Source: Micropruina glycogenica (lineage in GTDB: Bacteria; Actinomycetota; Actinomycetes; Propionibacteriales; Propionibacteriaceae). Taken from it: a DNA stretch of 64,000 nt. A model generated the notes under the pieces. It searched no databases. It saw only the letters and a program-made list of their open reading frames with translations, and was not told the origin of the DNA. Shown here one piece after another: positions 49,468-58,374 of this stretch. Positions within the stretch are counted from its first letter, which is position 1, and every line of letters starts with the position of its first letter. Position numbers and translations under genes: made by a program. Location of the stretch: NCBI RefSeq assembly GCF_039524395.1, contig NZ_BAAAGO010000016.1, one strand, 5' to 3'.

Positions 49468-52400
49468 TCAGAAGATGTCGTCGAGCACCGTGGTCGCCCA
49501 CTGCAGCAATGGCAGATCGACGATGGGCTGCCCCGCGATCGGACGGGTCATCGGCCGCGGAATCAGCACGTGCCCGGCGGTCTTGCGCACCTGCGAACCG
49601 GGGTAGAGCCGGGTGAGCCGCAGCTGCTTCGAATCGGGCAGGTCGGCCGGGCTGAACCGCACGGACGTGCCGGCCATGATGATCTCGGTGATGCCCTTCG
49701 TCCTCGCCAGCAGGCGGAACCGGGCCACCGCGAGCAGCGCCTCGGCCGGTTCGGGCAGCGGGCCGTACCGGTCGTGCAGTTCATCACGGACGGCCTCGAT
49801 GCCCACTTCGTCGCTGACCTGCGCCAGCCGCTTGTACATCTCCAACCGCAGCCGTTCCGATTCGACGTAGTCGACCGGTAGGTGCGCTTCGACCGGCAAC
49901 TCGATCTTCATCTCGGGCTCGGGTTCGACGTCTTCGCCGCGGAAGTCGGCCACCGCCTCGCCCACCAGCCTGATGTAGAGGTCGAAGCCCACCTCGGCGA
50001 TATGCCCCGACTGTTCCCCGCCCAGCAGGTTGCCCGCACCGCGAATCTCGAGGTCTTTCATCGCGATCGCCATGCCGGCCCCCAGGTCGGTGTGCGCTGC
50101 CATGGTGGCCAGCCGGTCGTGCGCGGTTTCGGTGAGCGGCTTCTCGGGCGGGTACAAGAAGTAGGCGTAGCCGCGCTCACGGCCACGCCCGACCCGTCCA
50201 CGAAGCTGGTGCAACTGCGACAGGCCCAGCAGGTCGGCCCGCTCGATCAGCAGCGTGTTGGCGGTCGAGATGTCGAGACCGGCCTCGACGATGGTGGTGC
50301 AGACCAGCACGTCGGCGCGGCGCTCCCAGAAGTCGACCATCACCTGTTCGAGGGCGTGCTCGTTCATCTGCCCGTGGGCCACGGCGACCCGAGCCTCTGG
50401 CACCAGTTCGGCCAGCCGTTTGGCGGTCTTCTCGATCGAGTTGACGCGGTTGTGAATGTAGAAGACCTGGCCCTCACGAGCCAGTTCGCGCCTGATCGCA
50501 GCCCGCACCTGGGCTTCGTCCCACGGGCCGGCGAAGGTGAGCACCGGGTGCCGCTCTTCGGGAGGGGTGGCGATGACGCTCATCTCGCGAATGCCGGTGA
50601 TGGCCATTTCGAGGGTGCGCGGAATGGGGGTGGCGCTCATCGACAGCACGTCGACGTTGAGCCGCAGCTTCTTCAGCGCCTCTTTGTGTTCGACCCCGAA
50701 TCGCTGCTCTTCGTCGACGATCACCAGGCCGAGGTCTTTGAACTGCACCTCGTTGCCGAGCAGGCGATGCGTGCCCACCACCACGTCGACGCTGCCGTCG
50801 GCAATGCCTTCGGCGGTCTTCTTCGCCTCGGCCGGGGTCTGAAAGCGGCTGAGCGGGGCGACGGTGACCGGAAAGCCGGCGTAGCGATCGGCGAACGTGG
50901 CGTGATGCTGTTGCACCAGCAGGGTGGTGGGCACCAGCACGGCGACCTGCTTGCCGTCCATCACAGCCTTGAACGCGGCCCGCACGGCGATCTCGGTTTT
51001 GCCGTAGCCGACGTCGCCGCAGATCAGCCGGTCCATCGGAATGACCTGCTGCATGTCGGCCTTCACCTCGGTGATCGCGGCCAACTGGTCGGGGGTTTCG
51101 ACGTAGCTGAAGGCGTCCTCGAGTTCGCGCTGCCAGGGGGTGTCGGCGCCGAACGCGTAACCCTGGGACGCCTGCCGCGCCGCGTACAGCTTGATCAGTT
51201 CGGCCGCGATTTCACGGACGGCCTTGCGGGCGCGCGACTTGCGCTTGTTCCAGTCGGCGCCGCCCATCTTGTCGAGGGTCGGGTTCTCGCCGCCGACGTA
51301 GCGGGTGATCAAGTGCAACTGGTCCATCGGCACGAACAGCCGGTCGCCGGGTTGACCGCGTTTGCTGGGCGCGTACTCGACCACCAGGTACTCGCGGGTG
51401 GCGCCTTGAACGGTGCGCTGCACCATTTCGACGTAGCGGCCAACCCCGTGCGTTTCGTGCACCACCGGGTCGCCCGCCTCGAGTTCGAGCGGGTCGATGG
51501 TGTTCTTGCGCCGGGCGGGCATCTTGCGCGCCGACTTGTCGACCTCGCGCTGGCCGGCCAGATCGGCCGCCGTGTAGAGGGTCAGCTCGACCCCGGGCAG
51601 GGTGAAGCCGTGGCGCAGTTCGGCGACCGTGATGGTGGCGAGGCCCGGCTCGGGCGGTTGCGCCAGGTCGAGTGCGCCGCGGGCCGGCACCCCCGCCTCG
51701 GTGAGCACCTCGCCCATGCGGGTGGCCAGGCCGGGGCTGTCGGCTACCAAGACCACCCGTGAGTTGGCCGCGACGCTGGCTCGGACGGCCTCGACCCCGG
51801 CTTGGGCGTCGCCCCGGAACACCTCGCCCTCACGGGCCGCCACAGTGCGCGACTCGACACCGGCCAGGTCGGACTCGCCGATGCCGAGATCGATGGGGTC
51901 GTCCCAGTCGTCGACGGGGGCCACGGCCTCGGGCGCGGCCGCCCACGGCGACAGCGACCACCAGGCCTGGCCCCGCCCGAGCGCATGCTGCCGCACGTCG
52001 GCCAACTCTCGGTAGGCGCCGGCGGCCAGGTCGATGGGCGCCTTGCCGCCCTCGGCCGCCGCGACCCATGACGCCTGCAGAAACTCTTGGCTCGTCTGCA
52101 CCAGTTCGTGCGCCCGAGCGCGCACCCGGTCGGGGTCGGAGACCAGCACCAGGGTGTTGGCCGGCACCACGTCGATGAGCAGTTCGAGGCCGTCGACCAG
52201 GGCTGCCGACAGGGCCTCCATGCCGTCGACGGCGTGACCCTGCGCGATCTTGTCGAGCATCTCGGTGAGGTTGCCCTGAATGGTGCTGGTGGCATCGGCC
52301 AGGGCGGCCGCGCGGGCCTTGACCTCGTCGGTGATCAGCAGTTCGCGGCAGGGTGAGGCGACCACCTCGGTGATCGGGTCGCCGAACGACCGCTGGTCGG

Positions 52401-53043
52401 CCACGGCGAACGCGCGGATCTCGTCGATCTCGTCGCCGAAGAAGTCGACCCGCACCGGGTGCTCTTCGGTCGGCGGAAAGACGTCGAGAATACCGCCGCG
52501 CACGGCGAACTCGCCGCGTCGTTCGACCAGGTCGACGCGCGTGTAGGCCGCGTTGACCAGGGCCCGGGCCAGGTCGGACAGGTCATGCTCGGCCCCCACC
52601 CGCAGCGTGACCGGCAGCAGGTCGCCCAGGCCCCTTACCTGGGGCTGCAGCACCGAGCGAACCGGGGCCACGATCACGTCCGGAGCCGGCAGTTCGTCGT
52701 TGCCGGCCAGCCGGCGCAGCACCTGCAGCCGCCGTCCGACGGTGTCGGAGCGTGGGCTGAGCCGCTCGTGGGGCAACGTCTCCCAGGCCGGGTAGTAGGC
52801 GACCCGCTCGTCGCCGAGCAGTGAGGCGAGGGCCGCCGTGGTGGCCTCGGCCTCGCGGTAGGTGGAGGTGATCAGCAGTGCGGGGCGTCCAGAACCGGCG
52901 GCGAGTGCGGCCACCAGCACGGGCCGCAGGGCCTCGGGCGCGGTCAGGTCGAGGGCGCGCAGCAGACCCCGCCGCGCATCGTCGACGGACGGTGCGATGG
53001 TGGGGTCGGCGGCGACGAGATCAACCAGTCCCGACAAAGTCAC
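49468..53043 (-). CDS. mfd: Transcription-repair coupling factor Mfd
   Basis: 1191 aa ATP-dependent translocase that removes stalled RNA polymerase and recruits UvrA. The N-terminal UvrB-like module (YYPAWETLPHERLSPRSDTV) lacks a working helicase. The CarD-like RNA-polymerase interaction domain is DPVVHETHGVGRYVEMVQRT. The helicase motor has Walker A ICGDVGYGKTEIAVRAAFKA, the DEEQ box VIVDEEQRFGV, the SAT motif SMSATPIPRT and motif VI QLRGRVGRGRERGYAYF. The TRCF C-terminal domain (LPVDYVESERLRLEMYKRLA) is complete. Length is typical. Confidence 0.98.
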   Translation of the reverse strand: MTLSGLVDLVAADPTIAPSVDDARRGLLRALDLTAPEALRPVLVAALAAGSGRPALLITSTYREAEATTAALASLLGDERVAYYPAWETLPHERLSPRSDTVGRRLQVLRRLAGNDELPAPDVIVAPVRSVLQPQVRGLGDLLPVTLRVGAEHDLSDLARALVNAAYTRVDLVERRGEFAVRGGILDVFPPTEEHPVRVDFFGDEIDEIRAFAVADQRSFGDPITEVVASPCRELLITDEVKARAAALADATSTIQGNLTEMLDKIAQGHAVDGMEALSAALVDGLELLIDVVPANTLVLVSDPDRVRARAHELVQTSQEFLQASWVAAAEGGKAPIDLAAGAYRELADVRQHALGRGQAWWSLSPWAAAPEAVAPVDDWDDPIDLGIGESDLAGVESRTVAAREGEVFRGDAQAGVEAVRASVAANSRVVLVADSPGLATRMGEVLTEAGVPARGALDLAQPPEPGLATITVAELRHGFTLPGVELTLYTAADLAGQREVDKSARKMPARRKNTIDPLELEAGDPVVHETHGVGRYVEMVQRTVQGATREYLVVEYAPSKRGQPGDRLFVPMDQLHLITRYVGGENPTLDKMGGADWNKRKSRARKAVREIAAELIKLYAARQASQGYAFGADTPWQRELEDAFSYVETPDQLAAITEVKADMQQVIPMDRLICGDVGYGKTEIAVRAAFKAVMDGKQVAVLVPTTLLVQQHHATFADRYAGFPVTVAPLSRFQTPAEAKKTAEGIADGSVDVVVGTHRLLGNEVQFKDLGLVIVDEEQRFGVEHKEALKKLRLNVDVLSMSATPIPRTLEMAITGIREMSVIATPPEERHPVLTFAGPWDEAQVRAAIRRELAREGQVFYIHNRVNSIEKTAKRLAELVPEARVAVAHGQMNEHALEQVMVDFWERRADVLVCTTIVEAGLDISTANTLLIERADLLGLSQLHQLRGRVGRGRERGYAYFLYPPEKPLTETAHDRLATMAAHTDLGAGMAIAMKDLEIRGAGNLLGGEQSGHIAEVGFDLYIRLVGEAVADFRGEDVEPEPEMKIELPVEAHLPVDYVESERLRLEMYKRLAQVSDEVGIEAVRDELHDRYGPLPEPAEALLAVARFRLLARTKGITEIIMAGTSVRFSPADLPDSKQLRLTRLYPGSQVRKTAGHVLIPRPMTRPIAGQPIVDLPLLQWATTVLDDIF

Positions 53044-53173
53044 CGGGCAACCCTACTGCCGCGCTGCGACAGTTTCGGACGGCGGGTGGTCCCGCCCGCT
53101 CCGGCCCCAACGACCCGGCCCACCACGAGCATCGTCACCAATAGGTCGGCCTGCGCTGGCCTAGGGTCGTCAC

Positions 53174-53755
53174 ATGACCGATCTGCCCACCTTCGTGCAT
53201 GCCGACGCCGACTTCGTCACCGACCGAATCGCTGTGGGCGGCGGTCTGTCGAGTCACGGCATGGTTGCCCACCAGCAGATCGCCGAGCTGATGGACCTGG
53301 GCATCACCCACGTCGCCGATCTGCGCGCCGAGTGGTCGGACGCCGACCTGGTATTCGAGCGGGCGCCCGACATCACCTACCTGCACCACCCGGTCGAAGA
53401 CGCCGGGCAGACCATTCCCGGCGAGTACTTCCAAACCCTCGCCGACTGGGCCACCGAGGCCCTCGCGCAGCCGAACACCAAGCTGCTCGTGCACTGCCAC
53501 GCCGGGGTCAACCGCGGGCCGTCCGGCGCCTTCACCGTGCTGCTCGCCCAGGGGTGGGGCGTGCGAGAGGCGCTCGAGGCGATTCGCGCGGCCCGTCCGA
53601 TCGCCTGGATCGACTACGCCGACGACGCCATCGACTGGCATCTCGCCGACGCCGACGATGCCGCCCGCACCGCGGCCCACGAGATCGTCACCGAATGGCG
53701 CTGGCACAACCATCTGCCCTTCAACCAGGCGATTCGGCAGACCCGGCCCGACTGA
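53174..53755 (+). CDS. Dual-specificity/tyrosine phosphatase family protein
   Basis: 193 aa. The phosphatase loop is LVHCHAGVNRGPSG (C-x5-R) near residue 115, with general-acid candidates in HHPVEDAGQTIP. GITHVADLRAEWSDADLVFE precedes it as in dual-specificity phosphatases. After the Arg it has Gly instead of the usual Ser/Thr, which may lower the turnover rate. The stop is 49 bases before the EEP-family start, so the two could act together; substrates are unknown. Confidence 0.85.
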   Translation: MTDLPTFVHADADFVTDRIAVGGGLSSHGMVAHQQIAELMDLGITHVADLRAEWSDADLVFERAPDITYLHHPVEDAGQTIPGEYFQTLADWATEALAQPNTKLLVHCHAGVNRGPSGAFTVLLAQGWGVREALEAIRAARPIAWIDYADDAIDWHLADADDAARTAAHEIVTEWRWHNHLPFNQAIRQTRPD

Positions 53756-53803
53756 TCCGACCCCGTGGCGTATCTGCCTGGGCCACTTCTGCTCTTGGCG
53801 GGC

Positions 53804-55726
53804 ATGGACGCCCTACGCCTGATGACCTTCAACGTGCAGTGCCTGCCCCTGATCGCGGGCGTGCTCGACGGATCGATCTCGATTCCCGGTGCCCTGGTCG
53901 GCCTGTTTCCGGGCACCGACGACGACGCGATCGACCGGGCCACGGCGATCTGCGCCGACCTGCTGGCGATCGCGCCCGACGAACGACCCCAAGTGATCGC
54001 CCTCAACGAGGCGTTCAACGAAGACGCCCGCGGCATCTTCCTCGACCAGTTGAAGCCCACCTGGCCCAACATCGTCGAGGCCGTCTACGAAGCCGACCTC
54101 GAAGAGGACGCCGGGCTGATGGTGTTCTCGAGCCTGCCGTTTCACACCCTGCCCGACGGTTCGACCCACAGGGCGCAGTTCTACTCCGACGACGGCGGTG
54201 ACGACTCGTGGGCGTCCAAGGCCGCCGTGCTGGTGCAGGTGGGGCTGCCGGCCGAGGTGACCACCCTGGTGTTCACCCATCTGCAGGCCGCCTACGACAG
54301 CGACGACCAGTACCGCGACGTCCGGGCCCGGCAGCTCGAGGAGCTGCTCAAACTGATCGACCGGGGGGTCGGCGACGACCGCGACCAGTGGCGCAACGTC
54401 GTGGTGGCGGGCGACCTCAACATTCGCGGTGACGCGGGGTCCGCGTCCGACGAGTGGTACGAAACGTTCACCGGCGCCGGCGAGTTCGGCCAACGCTTCG
54501 CCGACAGCTGGATTCAGCAGAGGCCCCCTGGGGTACAGGAGAACCTCGACCCCGGCCTATCGCATCGCGACCGGGCCACCCAGGGCGAACAGCGGCTCGA
54601 CTACGTGTGTTGCCTGAAACGCCGCGACGGCGAAGCGATCGTCGCCCACCAGATGCGACTGGGTCATCGCACCGTCTCAGACCACTACGCGCTCGAGGCG
54701 CTCATTCAATTCGAGGCCGACCGCTGCCAGCCCTGCCGCGCGGTGAACCTGGACGAGCTCTCGCCCATGGCCGGCGCCCCGGTGGCGGGCCAGCCGGTGG
54801 GTTCGCTGGCCTGGCACGTCGACGTGACGATTCCGGCCGACGACGGACGGTTCTGGCTCTGGCTGCCCCGCCCGGGCACGTTCAGCTTCTTCGCCGCGAC
54901 CGACCTGACCTACCAGGTGTTCGCCGCCACGGACCTGTCGCACCCGCTGGAGCTGTTCAGCACGCTGAAGGCGGGCGAGGTGCCGGCGTCGGTACAGGTG
55001 GCCGTGCAGGAGTTTCGCGGCCAGCTCGATCCGGACGGCGGCACCTTCGTGCACCGTCAGCCGATGCTGATCTGCGTGCGGTCGGCGTCGGGCGACCCGG
55101 TGCGTCACCGGCCCTTCATGGTGTTCGAGCACCGCGGCGACACCCCGCAGACGGCGCTGGCCCTGCCGCCGCACTTCGACCTCGACCTACCCTTTCCGCT
55201 CAACGAGTACCTCGGTGCCGACGACCAGGTGTGGCTGCGGGTCAAGCCGCGCGCCACCTTGATGGGCACCACCCGCAGCGAGTCGATCGTGTTGACCCAG
55301 GGGCAGGCCGACGCGGCCCGCATGACCCAGTACGACCGGGCGCTCACCGCCCTCGCGGACTGGTACGGCAGCGGCGAGCTGAGTTTCAGCTTCGACGCCA
55401 CCGATGACGACGAGTTCTACGTCACCGTGAAGCGTGACGACCCGAGCCAGATCCGTCAGGTGATCCGCTGGAACACGCCGGTCTGCTACCTGCGCCTCGA
55501 CAAGGGCATGCAGGTGCACGTCGACGACGAGACGGGCAAGGACTGGCCGGGCGCCGACGAGCCCGAGCTGGACCTCTCCATCGACGGCACCCACCTCACC
55601 CACGTCACCTGGGACGACGCAGACACCGGCGAGGACTGGCCGGGCTTCACCGACGCGATTCGCAACGCGGTCGTGGCGCGCGGCTGGACCTCACATCGGT
55701 GGGGTTGTGCCAGGGCTTGGAGGTGA
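53804..55726 (+). CDS. EEP-superfamily phosphodiesterase (sphingomyelinase C/nuclease-like), C-terminus frameshifted
   Basis: 640 aa from ATG 53804; a GTG at 53765 would add 13 residues. The endonuclease/exonuclease/phosphatase fold is seen in MDALRLMTFNVQCLP (Asn), QVIALNEAFNEDARG (metal Glu), VVVAGDLNIRGDAG (Asp/Asn) and LGHRTVSDHYALEA (SDH). No signal peptide is clear. After residue 300 an unknown beta-rich region follows. The last 14 codons (WTSHRWGCARAWR) read like an out-of-frame tail; the plausible continuation is in another frame to 55899. Confidence 0.82.
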   Translation: MDALRLMTFNVQCLPLIAGVLDGSISIPGALVGLFPGTDDDAIDRATAICADLLAIAPDERPQVIALNEAFNEDARGIFLDQLKPTWPNIVEAVYEADLEEDAGLMVFSSLPFHTLPDGSTHRAQFYSDDGGDDSWASKAAVLVQVGLPAEVTTLVFTHLQAAYDSDDQYRDVRARQLEELLKLIDRGVGDDRDQWRNVVVAGDLNIRGDAGSASDEWYETFTGAGEFGQRFADSWIQQRPPGVQENLDPGLSHRDRATQGEQRLDYVCCLKRRDGEAIVAHQMRLGHRTVSDHYALEALIQFEADRCQPCRAVNLDELSPMAGAPVAGQPVGSLAWHVDVTIPADDGRFWLWLPRPGTFSFFAATDLTYQVFAATDLSHPLELFSTLKAGEVPASVQVAVQEFRGQLDPDGGTFVHRQPMLICVRSASGDPVRHRPFMVFEHRGDTPQTALALPPHFDLDLPFPLNEYLGADDQVWLRVKPRATLMGTTRSESIVLTQGQADAARMTQYDRALTALADWYGSGELSFSFDATDDDEFYVTVKRDDPSQIRQVIRWNTPVCYLRLDKGMQVHVDDETGKDWPGADEPELDLSIDGTHLTHVTWDDADTGEDWPGFTDAIRNAVVARGWTSHRWGCARAWR

Positions 55727-55899
55727 CCATCGAAGACCCGGACGGCATTCCGGTCGCGCATGGTGTGACCAGTTGGCCGCTCAACGGCATGCAACCGGGC
55801 GAGCCCGCCGAGGTGAAGCGCATCACCAAGGTGACGGTCTTCGACGGCTGGAAGGACGGCACCTACTCGGTGGTGTGCACGCTGACTCGCGACGCCTGA
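55669..55899 (+). pseudogene. Out-of-frame C-terminal continuation of the EEP protein
   Basis: In the -1 frame the sequence reads RLDLTSVGLCQGLEVTIEDP, then VTSWPLNGMQPGEPAEVKRI and KDGTYSVVCTLTRDA before TGA at 55897-55899. It has protein-like composition, whereas the annotated frame ends in a Trp/Arg-rich tail. One missing base near 55670-55690 in GTGGCGCGCGGCTGG would join both into a protein of about 710 aa. A GTG at 55699 without binding site is the only internal start. Could be a real mutation, a sequencing error or a programmed shift. Confidence 0.55.
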
Positions 55900-56052
55900 C
55901 ACCGCCGTTGCCGGTTGAGCGTGCCGAAACGAGCTGACCTCCGTCATCCGGACACACACCACCGTCATCCCGGACTTGATCCGGGATCTCGCCACCCGCG
56001 CACCGCACCGGAGATCCCGGCATTCGGAGTCTCGACAAGCCCGACCAGCGGG
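55900..56052. repeat. Repeat cluster between convergent genes
   Basis: It has a TCATCCCGGACTTGATCCGG palindrome (about 55967-55990), an inverse GATCCCGGCATTCGG half (about 56011) and a GTCTCGACAAGCCCGACCAGC copy of the GTCGAGACC family at about 56030-56050. Confidence 0.75.
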
Positions 56053-56658
56053 TCAGCCGCCTCGAACGAACCGCCGTAGCGCGGAAACGCCCACGAGCGT
56101 CGCGAACAGGCCCAGCATCACCGCGAGAATGCGCGACATGCGCACCCGGGGCATGTCGTACGACACGTGCGAGAAGGTGCCGATCAGGTCGCCGATGCCG
56201 GGCAGGCCCCACACCAACAACCCGAGCCCCAGCACAATCATCAGCGCCACGCTCACCCAGGTGAGGGCGTCCGGACGAGCCGGTTGACCCTTGCGCGACA
56301 GGCCGCCGCCCAGGGCGCCCAAGCCCACGACGACCGCGAAGGGCCCGAAGAAACCCGCCATCAGCCGCAGCGGATTGAACCGGAACACATCGAGGGTCGG
56401 CGACTCGAAAGCGCCCAGCGCCGGGCCGCCCCACCAGACGGCCAGGGCGCCGAGGGCGAGCAGCACGCCACCGACGATGCGCGGCCCGGTCGCCGATGGT
56501 GCCGCGTTCGGCAACGGCGGCGGCGTTCCGAACGGCGCCGAGTCATGCAGTGACCCTGCAGCCGGAACCATCGGCGCCGAGCCCGGCACGGGCGTCCACC
56601 CGCTCGATTCGGCAGTCTGGTCGCGCTCGGCCGGTTGGGGTTCGTTCGGCAGCGTCAT
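56053..56658 (-). CDS. Membrane protein with proline-rich N-terminus
   Basis: 201 aa from the ATG at 56658. About 65 residues rich in Pro, Ala and Ser (TPVPGSAPMVPAAGSLHDSA) precede four membrane helices: VGGVLLALGALAVWWGGPAL, LMAGFFGPFAVVVGLGALGG, TWVSVALMIVLGLGLLVWGL and ILAVMLGLFATLVGVSALRR. No family recognised. It lies 67 bases downstream of pth on the same strand. Confidence 0.7.
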   Translation of the reverse strand: MTLPNEPQPAERDQTAESSGWTPVPGSAPMVPAAGSLHDSAPFGTPPPLPNAAPSATGPRIVGGVLLALGALAVWWGGPALGAFESPTLDVFRFNPLRLMAGFFGPFAVVVGLGALGGGLSRKGQPARPDALTWVSVALMIVLGLGLLVWGLPGIGDLIGTFSHVSYDMPRVRMSRILAVMLGLFATLVGVSALRRFVRGG

Positions 56659-56725
56659 GCGCTCAGGGTGGGCACCCGGCGGGTCGATTCGGCCCGCTCT
56701 CGACGGGCTCGGCGCGAAGATTCGA

Positions 56726-57325
56726 TCAGGAGTTGAACGTGTTCTGGGCGGCTTCGAGGCCGCGCAGAATGAGCGCCTCAACGGCGTCCGCGCTGCGGTC
56801 GATCTCGAGTGCGAGCTCTTCGCGCGCCGAAGCGGGAAAGTTGGTCAGCACGAAGTCGGACGGCGCCTGCCGGCCGGGCGGACGGCCGATGCCGAAGCGC
56901 ACGCGGTGGAAGTCGCCGGTGCCGAGCGCCGAGCGAATCGACTTGAGCCCGTTGTGGCCGTTGTCTCCCCCGCCGAGCTTGAGCCGCAATCGTCCGAAAT
57001 CGAGGTCTAGTTCGTCGTGCACCACGACCACCTCGGCCGGCTTGACCCCGAAGTACGCGCAGGCCTTCGCCACCGCGGCGCCCGAGTCGTTCATGAACGT
57101 GCGCGGCTTGACCAGCACGATGCGCTGGGCGTCCGCGCCGATGCCGCCCATGCCGAGCGCGGTGAGCCGGGTCTCGCAGATGTCGGCCCGCATGCCGCGC
57201 GGCGCCGTGAAGCCGGCACCCGCCCGCCGGGCCAGTTCGTCGACCACCATGAAGCCGACGTTGTGCCGATGAAAAGCGTAGGTCGGGCCCGGATTTCCGA
57301 GCCCGACCACCAGCCATGCAGCCAT
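56726..57325 (-). CDS. pth: Peptidyl-tRNA hydrolase
   Basis: 199 aa. LVVGLGNPGPTYAFHRHNVG contains the catalytic His and the Asn that binds the peptide. LVKPRTFMNDSGAAV, VVHDELDLDFGRLRLKLGGG and NGHNGLKSI are all present. It recycles peptidyl-tRNA released by stalled ribosomes. Directly downstream of rplY (9 bases), the standard actinobacterial order. Confidence 0.97.
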   Translation of the reverse strand: MAAWLVVGLGNPGPTYAFHRHNVGFMVVDELARRAGAGFTAPRGMRADICETRLTALGMGGIGADAQRIVLVKPRTFMNDSGAAVAKACAYFGVKPAEVVVVHDELDLDFGRLRLKLGGGDNGHNGLKSIRSALGTGDFHRVRFGIGRPPGRQAPSDFVLTNFPASAREELALEIDRSADAVEALILRGLEAAQNTFNS

Positions 57326-57334
57326 GGGTGCTGC

Positions 57335-57973
57335 TTACTCGCTCGCGGCGGCCTCGGCCTCCGCCTCGGCGGGAGCCTCGCCCTCGTCGCCGGCCACGGC
57401 CGCGTCGAGCTCGGCGTCGATCTGCTCCTGGGTCTTGGCGGCGGTGACGCTGAGCATCAGGTCGTCCGGCTCACCGGGGAACACCGCACCCTCGGGCAGG
57501 TTCAGGTCTTTGGCGGCGATCGAATCGCCGATGCCGAGGGCGGTGACGTCGATCTCGATGGCGGCCGGAATGTTGGTGGCCTCGACCTCGAGGGTGATGG
57601 TCTGCTGATCCATCACGATCACCCGGTCGGCCTTGTCGTCGGCGCCGATCACGTGCAGCGGCACCTCGACGGTGACCTTCTCGCCACGCTTCACGATCAC
57701 CAGGTCGACGTGCTCGACGGTGCCCTTCACGGGGTTGCGCTGCACCTGCTTGGGCAGGGCCAGCTGGGCGGCCTTGCCGTCGATGCTGACCGACAGCAGC
57801 GCGTTCGCGACGCGCAGGGCCAGCAGGGTGTCGTGGCCGGGCAGCGACACGTGCACCGGGTCGGATCCGTGGCCGTACAGCACGGCCGGAACCAGGCCGT
57901 CGCGGCGCGCACGACGGGCAGCACCCTTACCGAACTCGGTGCGGGCAACTGCGGCAATCTTCACTTCAGCCAT
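57335..57973 (-). CDS. rplY: 50S ribosomal protein bL25/general stress protein Ctc
   Basis: 212 aa. The N-terminal 5S-rRNA-binding L25 domain (AVARTEFGKGAARRARRDGL, VPAVLYGHGSDPVHVSLPGH) is followed by the TL5/Ctc C-terminal domain (NIPAAIEIDVTALGIGDSIA, DLNLPEGAVFPGEPDDLMLS). An acidic Ala/Glu-rich tail (AGDEGEAPAEAEAEAAASE) ends it, common in Actinobacteria. Upstream of pth in one operon. Confidence 0.96.
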   Translation of the reverse strand: MAEVKIAAVARTEFGKGAARRARRDGLVPAVLYGHGSDPVHVSLPGHDTLLALRVANALLSVSIDGKAAQLALPKQVQRNPVKGTVEHVDLVIVKRGEKVTVEVPLHVIGADDKADRVIVMDQQTITLEVEATNIPAAIEIDVTALGIGDSIAAKDLNLPEGAVFPGEPDDLMLSVTAAKTQEQIDAELDAAVAGDEGEAPAEAEAEAAASE

Positions 57974-58132
57974 GGGTGGCTTTACTCCTCTACCTCGTCT
58001 GCAACTCAGAATCTCGAACGAGGGAGGGCACGCGCATCGCGCACACCTTGTCGATCACGGGCCCGGGGCCCCTCGCCGAGGCAACCCCCATAATCTACCC
58101 GGTTCGCCGGGCGGGTGTGAAATCGCGAAGGC

Positions 58133-58165
58133 GGCGCGAGATGGGGCCGGTTCCGAACTCGCGCC
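58133..58165. repeat. CTCGCGCC-armed hairpin with repeat core in the loop
   Basis: GGCGCGAG (58133-58140) and CTCGCGCC (58158-58165) enclose ATGGGGCCGGTTCCGAA. Same plan as 28008-28043 but with the loop in the opposite orientation. Confidence 0.82.
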
Positions 58166-58197
58166 ACCAGTCTCGTCCCGACCGGACGGCGCTTCAA

Positions 58198-58302
58198 CCG
58201 TCATCCCGGCGGACGCCGGGATCTCTGTCGATAGAGGCTGGATCTGGTGCCTTCGTACGTCGGTGGTTGCGTCCTGAGATTCCGGCGTCCGCCGGAATGA
58301 CA
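58198..58302. repeat. Composite element of two inverse CCGGCG palindromes
   Basis: GTCATCCCGGCGGACGCC (58199 on) and, 52 bp later, GGCGTCCGCCGGAATGAC (ending at about 58302) are inverse copies that match at about 24 of 26 positions, each itself a palindrome. The unit looks like a miniature inverted-repeat element of about 105 bp. Confidence 0.82.
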
Positions 58303-58374
58303 AGCGCCCTGGCGCGAGAGGGGAAACCGTCCTCAACCCGCCCACCTCGACCCGCTCGATCCCCGATGCGCCGA

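Larger units (their letters stand above)
57974..58374. other. Repeat-filled 401-bp spacer
   Basis: From left to right: the rplY promoter region, a CTCGCGCC-armed hairpin with a GGTTCCGAAC loop (58133-58165), two CCGGCG palindromes in inverse orientation (58198-58302), and a degenerate GAAACCGTCCTC element (about 58311-58340). No ORF has support. Confidence 0.75.

Noticed and set aside
49882..51762. 626-codon plus-strand ORF antisense to mfd
   Set aside because: Mfd has complete motifs on the other strand; this frame has no family similarity and His/Arg/Val-rich shadow composition.
55699..55899. Separate small gene starting at GTG 55699
   Set aside because: No binding site before the GTG, and the sequence upstream in the same frame already continues the protein; a frameshifted C-terminus explains it better.
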